Assembly: GCA_951800935.1 (NCBI GenBank) | Contig: CATOLW010000060.1 | Span: forward strand, 1 to 7,059 | Reading direction: 5' to 3' | Source of the DNA: an uncultured Clostridium sp. | GTDB taxonomy: Bacteria > Bacillota_A > Clostridia > TANB77 > CAG-508 | Length of the DNA: 7,059 nt | In this document: in pieces, positions 5,665 to 7,059 of the stretch | Numbering within the stretch: position 1 is the first letter of the stretch | Layout: each line of letters starts with the position of its first letter | Made by a program: the position numbers and the translations under genes | Notes under the pieces: model-generated | What the model was told of the DNA's origin: nothing | What the model saw: the letters and a program-made list of their open reading frames with translations, nothing else | Database searches by the model: none

Positions 5665-7059
5665 TTACTCAAATATGCAACTTGTTGTTGTATTTAAATT
5701 CATTTCCTTGGTTCCCTTTAATATATCATCTACATATACTTTTATGGTTACATTTCCTTTTGCACTAAAATTTGCACTAATGTCTGTTTTGGTTTTTAGA
5801 TTAGATTGATTGTAAATTGTATCATTTCCTACCATAATTTTTACAGTTGCTTTTTCTACTTCTTCTTCACTATCTTCTGATGTATATCCAAGAAGTGATT
5901 TCAAGTTTACTTTTACTGTTCCTTGTTTCATCTCTGCTACTTTATTTACTGTAATCGAAATGGTTGTTCCTTCATCTACAGTTTTTCCACTATCTATACT
6001 TTGTTTTAGTACCACACCATTATCTTTAGAATTATCTTCATCATAAGATACATTAACTTTTAGCCCTAATCTTTCCAAAGTACTTTTTGCATTTGATTCT
6101 AATTGACCAATTACACTAACTACAGTAACTTCTTTAATTCCTGTTCCTATACTTACATGTATTTTTACTGTATCTCCTGCAAAAGCTTCTGCGTCTGGTT
6201 CTGTTTCTTGACTAATAACAAATCCTTCTTTTACTGTTTTACTTGTTTCTTCAATTACTTCTGCTTTTAATTTTGCATCTTCTAACAACTTAATTGCTTC
6301 TTCTTTTTCTTTTCCTTTTACATTTGGTACAGTTGCTTTTTCTTGTCCTTTACTTATAATAACACTTACTGTACTTCCTTCTTTTACTTTATTAAATCTT
6401 TCCATATAGCTTGGGTCTTGAGAAATGACATAACCTTCTGGTACCTCTTTGTTATATTCTTCTTTTTCCACTTCAAATTTTAATTTAGCTTCCTCTACTT
6501 CTTTTTGTGCTTCTTCTTTAGATAAGCCCACCACATTTGGCATTTCAACCTCTGCTGGATTCGTTAAATTTAATACAGCTAAAGTTCCTCCTAAGCTTAA
6601 TGAGAATAATAAAATTAGTCCAATGATAACACTCAATACTTTATGTTTTTTTATAAATTGTTTGAATTTCCCTTCTTTTTTTCCCTTCTTTTTTCTAATA
6701 TTAGGTTCTTCTTCTAGTTCTCCATATTCATTTAAATTGATTTTTTGTGTTCTTGCTGTCACATCATATTCTGCTTCTTCTACAAAATCACCTTCTGGAT
6801 TTTTTAATGATTTCTTTAAATCTCTTAACATTTCCGTCGCTGATTGATATCTTAAAGTAGTGTCCTTTTGTAAGGCTTTCATAATCATTTTATTAATAGC
6901 TACTGGTACATTTGGATTGCTTTCAATTGGTTCTTCTGGTTCTTCTTGCATATGTTTTAGCGCCACTGATACTGGTGTATCTGCGTCAAATGGAACTCTT
7001 CCTGTTACCATTTCATACATAACAACACCTAGTGAATATAAATCAGATTTGGCATCTGT
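5665..7059 (-). CDS. prkC: PASTA-domain Ser/Thr protein kinase, PrkC/Stk type (N-terminus beyond window edge)
   Basis: This is a membrane receptor kinase whose PASTA domains bind muropeptides or lipid II; in Bacillus it signals germination and growth state. The visible 464 residues begin within the kinase domain at SDLYSLGVVMYEM, the subdomain IX region, so roughly the first 190-200 residues, including the ATP-binding and catalytic loops, lie past the right edge. A charged juxtamembrane segment with Lys-rich KKKGKKEGKFK comes next. One membrane helix is at about 141-164 of the visible part (VLSVIIGLILLFSLSLGG). Three PASTA domains follow (about 170-239, 240-307 and 308-374; two open with VEMPNVVG and ATVPNVKG), then a C-terminal domain of about 85 residues like the Ig-like end of B. 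subtilis PrkC. Its phosphatase partner prpC would be expected just outside the window. A terminator follows immediately. Confidence 0.96.
   Translation of the reverse strand, partial: TDAKSDLYSLGVVMYEMVTGRVPFDADTPVSVALKHMQEEPEEPIESNPNVPVAINKMIMKALQKDTTLRYQSATEMLRDLKKSLKNPEGDFVEEAEYDVTARTQKINLNEYGELEEEPNIRKKKGKKEGKFKQFIKKHKVLSVIIGLILLFSLSLGGTLAVLNLTNPAEVEMPNVVGLSKEEAQKEVEEAKLKFEVEKEEYNKEVPEGYVISQDPSYMERFNKVKEGSTVSVIISKGQEKATVPNVKGKEKEEAIKLLEDAKLKAEVIEETSKTVKEGFVISQETEPDAEAFAGDTVKIHVSIGTGIKEVTVVSVIGQLESNAKSTLERLGLKVNVSYDEDNSKDNGVVLKQSIDSGKTVDEGTTISITVNKVAEMKQGTVKVNLKSLLGYTSEDSEEEVEKATVKIMVGNDTIYNQSNLKTKTDISANFSAKGNVTIKVYVDDILKGTKEMNLNTTTSCIFE

Noticed and set aside
1..7059. CRISPR array, tRNA/rRNA genes, transposase, phage or toxin-antitoxin genes
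   Set aside because: No spaced direct repeats, no tRNA-like or rRNA-like segments, and every long frame belongs to a recognised chromosomal gene.

Overview
The window reads as chromosomal DNA from a low-G+C, probably endospore-forming Firmicute, most likely a clostridial lineage. The evidence is the AT-rich sequence and codon use, strong AGGAGG-type ribosome binding sites, sigma-A-like promoters, a PASTA-domain Ser/Thr kinase, and a 24-codon gene matching the sporulation peptide SpoVM. I cannot name a genus. No gene here is wholly unfamiliar. The most notable items are the tiny SpoVM gene with an unassigned 49-residue membrane-protein partner, a perfect 31-bp palindrome, and a frameshift inside the P-loop of rsgA.

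Layout, left to right. Positions 1-1269 (minus): trigger factor (tig), running off the left edge with only its last residues missing. Positions 1270-1438: an intergenic region with back-to-back promoters for tig and rpmB. Positions 1439-1636 (plus): rpmB (ribosomal protein L28), with its terminator overlapping the stop codon. Positions 1656-1720: a REP/MITE-like perfect inverted repeat. Positions 1722-1968 (minus): a two-gene unit encoding a 49-aa two-helix membrane protein and then spoVM, convergent with rpmB. Positions 2103-2744 (plus): nth (endonuclease III). Positions 2796-3965 (plus): a secreted/membrane protein with a bactofilin-like repeat domain and several C-terminal membrane helices. 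Positions 3989-4019: a hairpin terminator shared by convergent genes. Positions 4026-5573 (minus): rpe (ribulose-phosphate 3-epimerase) preceded by rsgA (ribosome-assembly GTPase), whose frame is broken by one extra base. Positions 5665-7059 (minus): the C-terminal two thirds of a PrkC/Stk-type kinase, cut by the right edge.

From memory, prkC-rsgA-rpe-(thiN)-spoVM with rpmB facing spoVM is also the Bacillus subtilis order. This window keeps that order and orientation, but the nth/bactofilin-like pair lies where thiN would be, and no thiN is present. That conserved neighbourhood independently supports the spoVM call. Functionally the block joins translation and ribosome maturation (tig, rpmB, rsgA), central carbon metabolism (rpe), DNA repair (nth), cell-envelope signalling (prkC) and spore formation (spoVM, possibly the small membrane protein).
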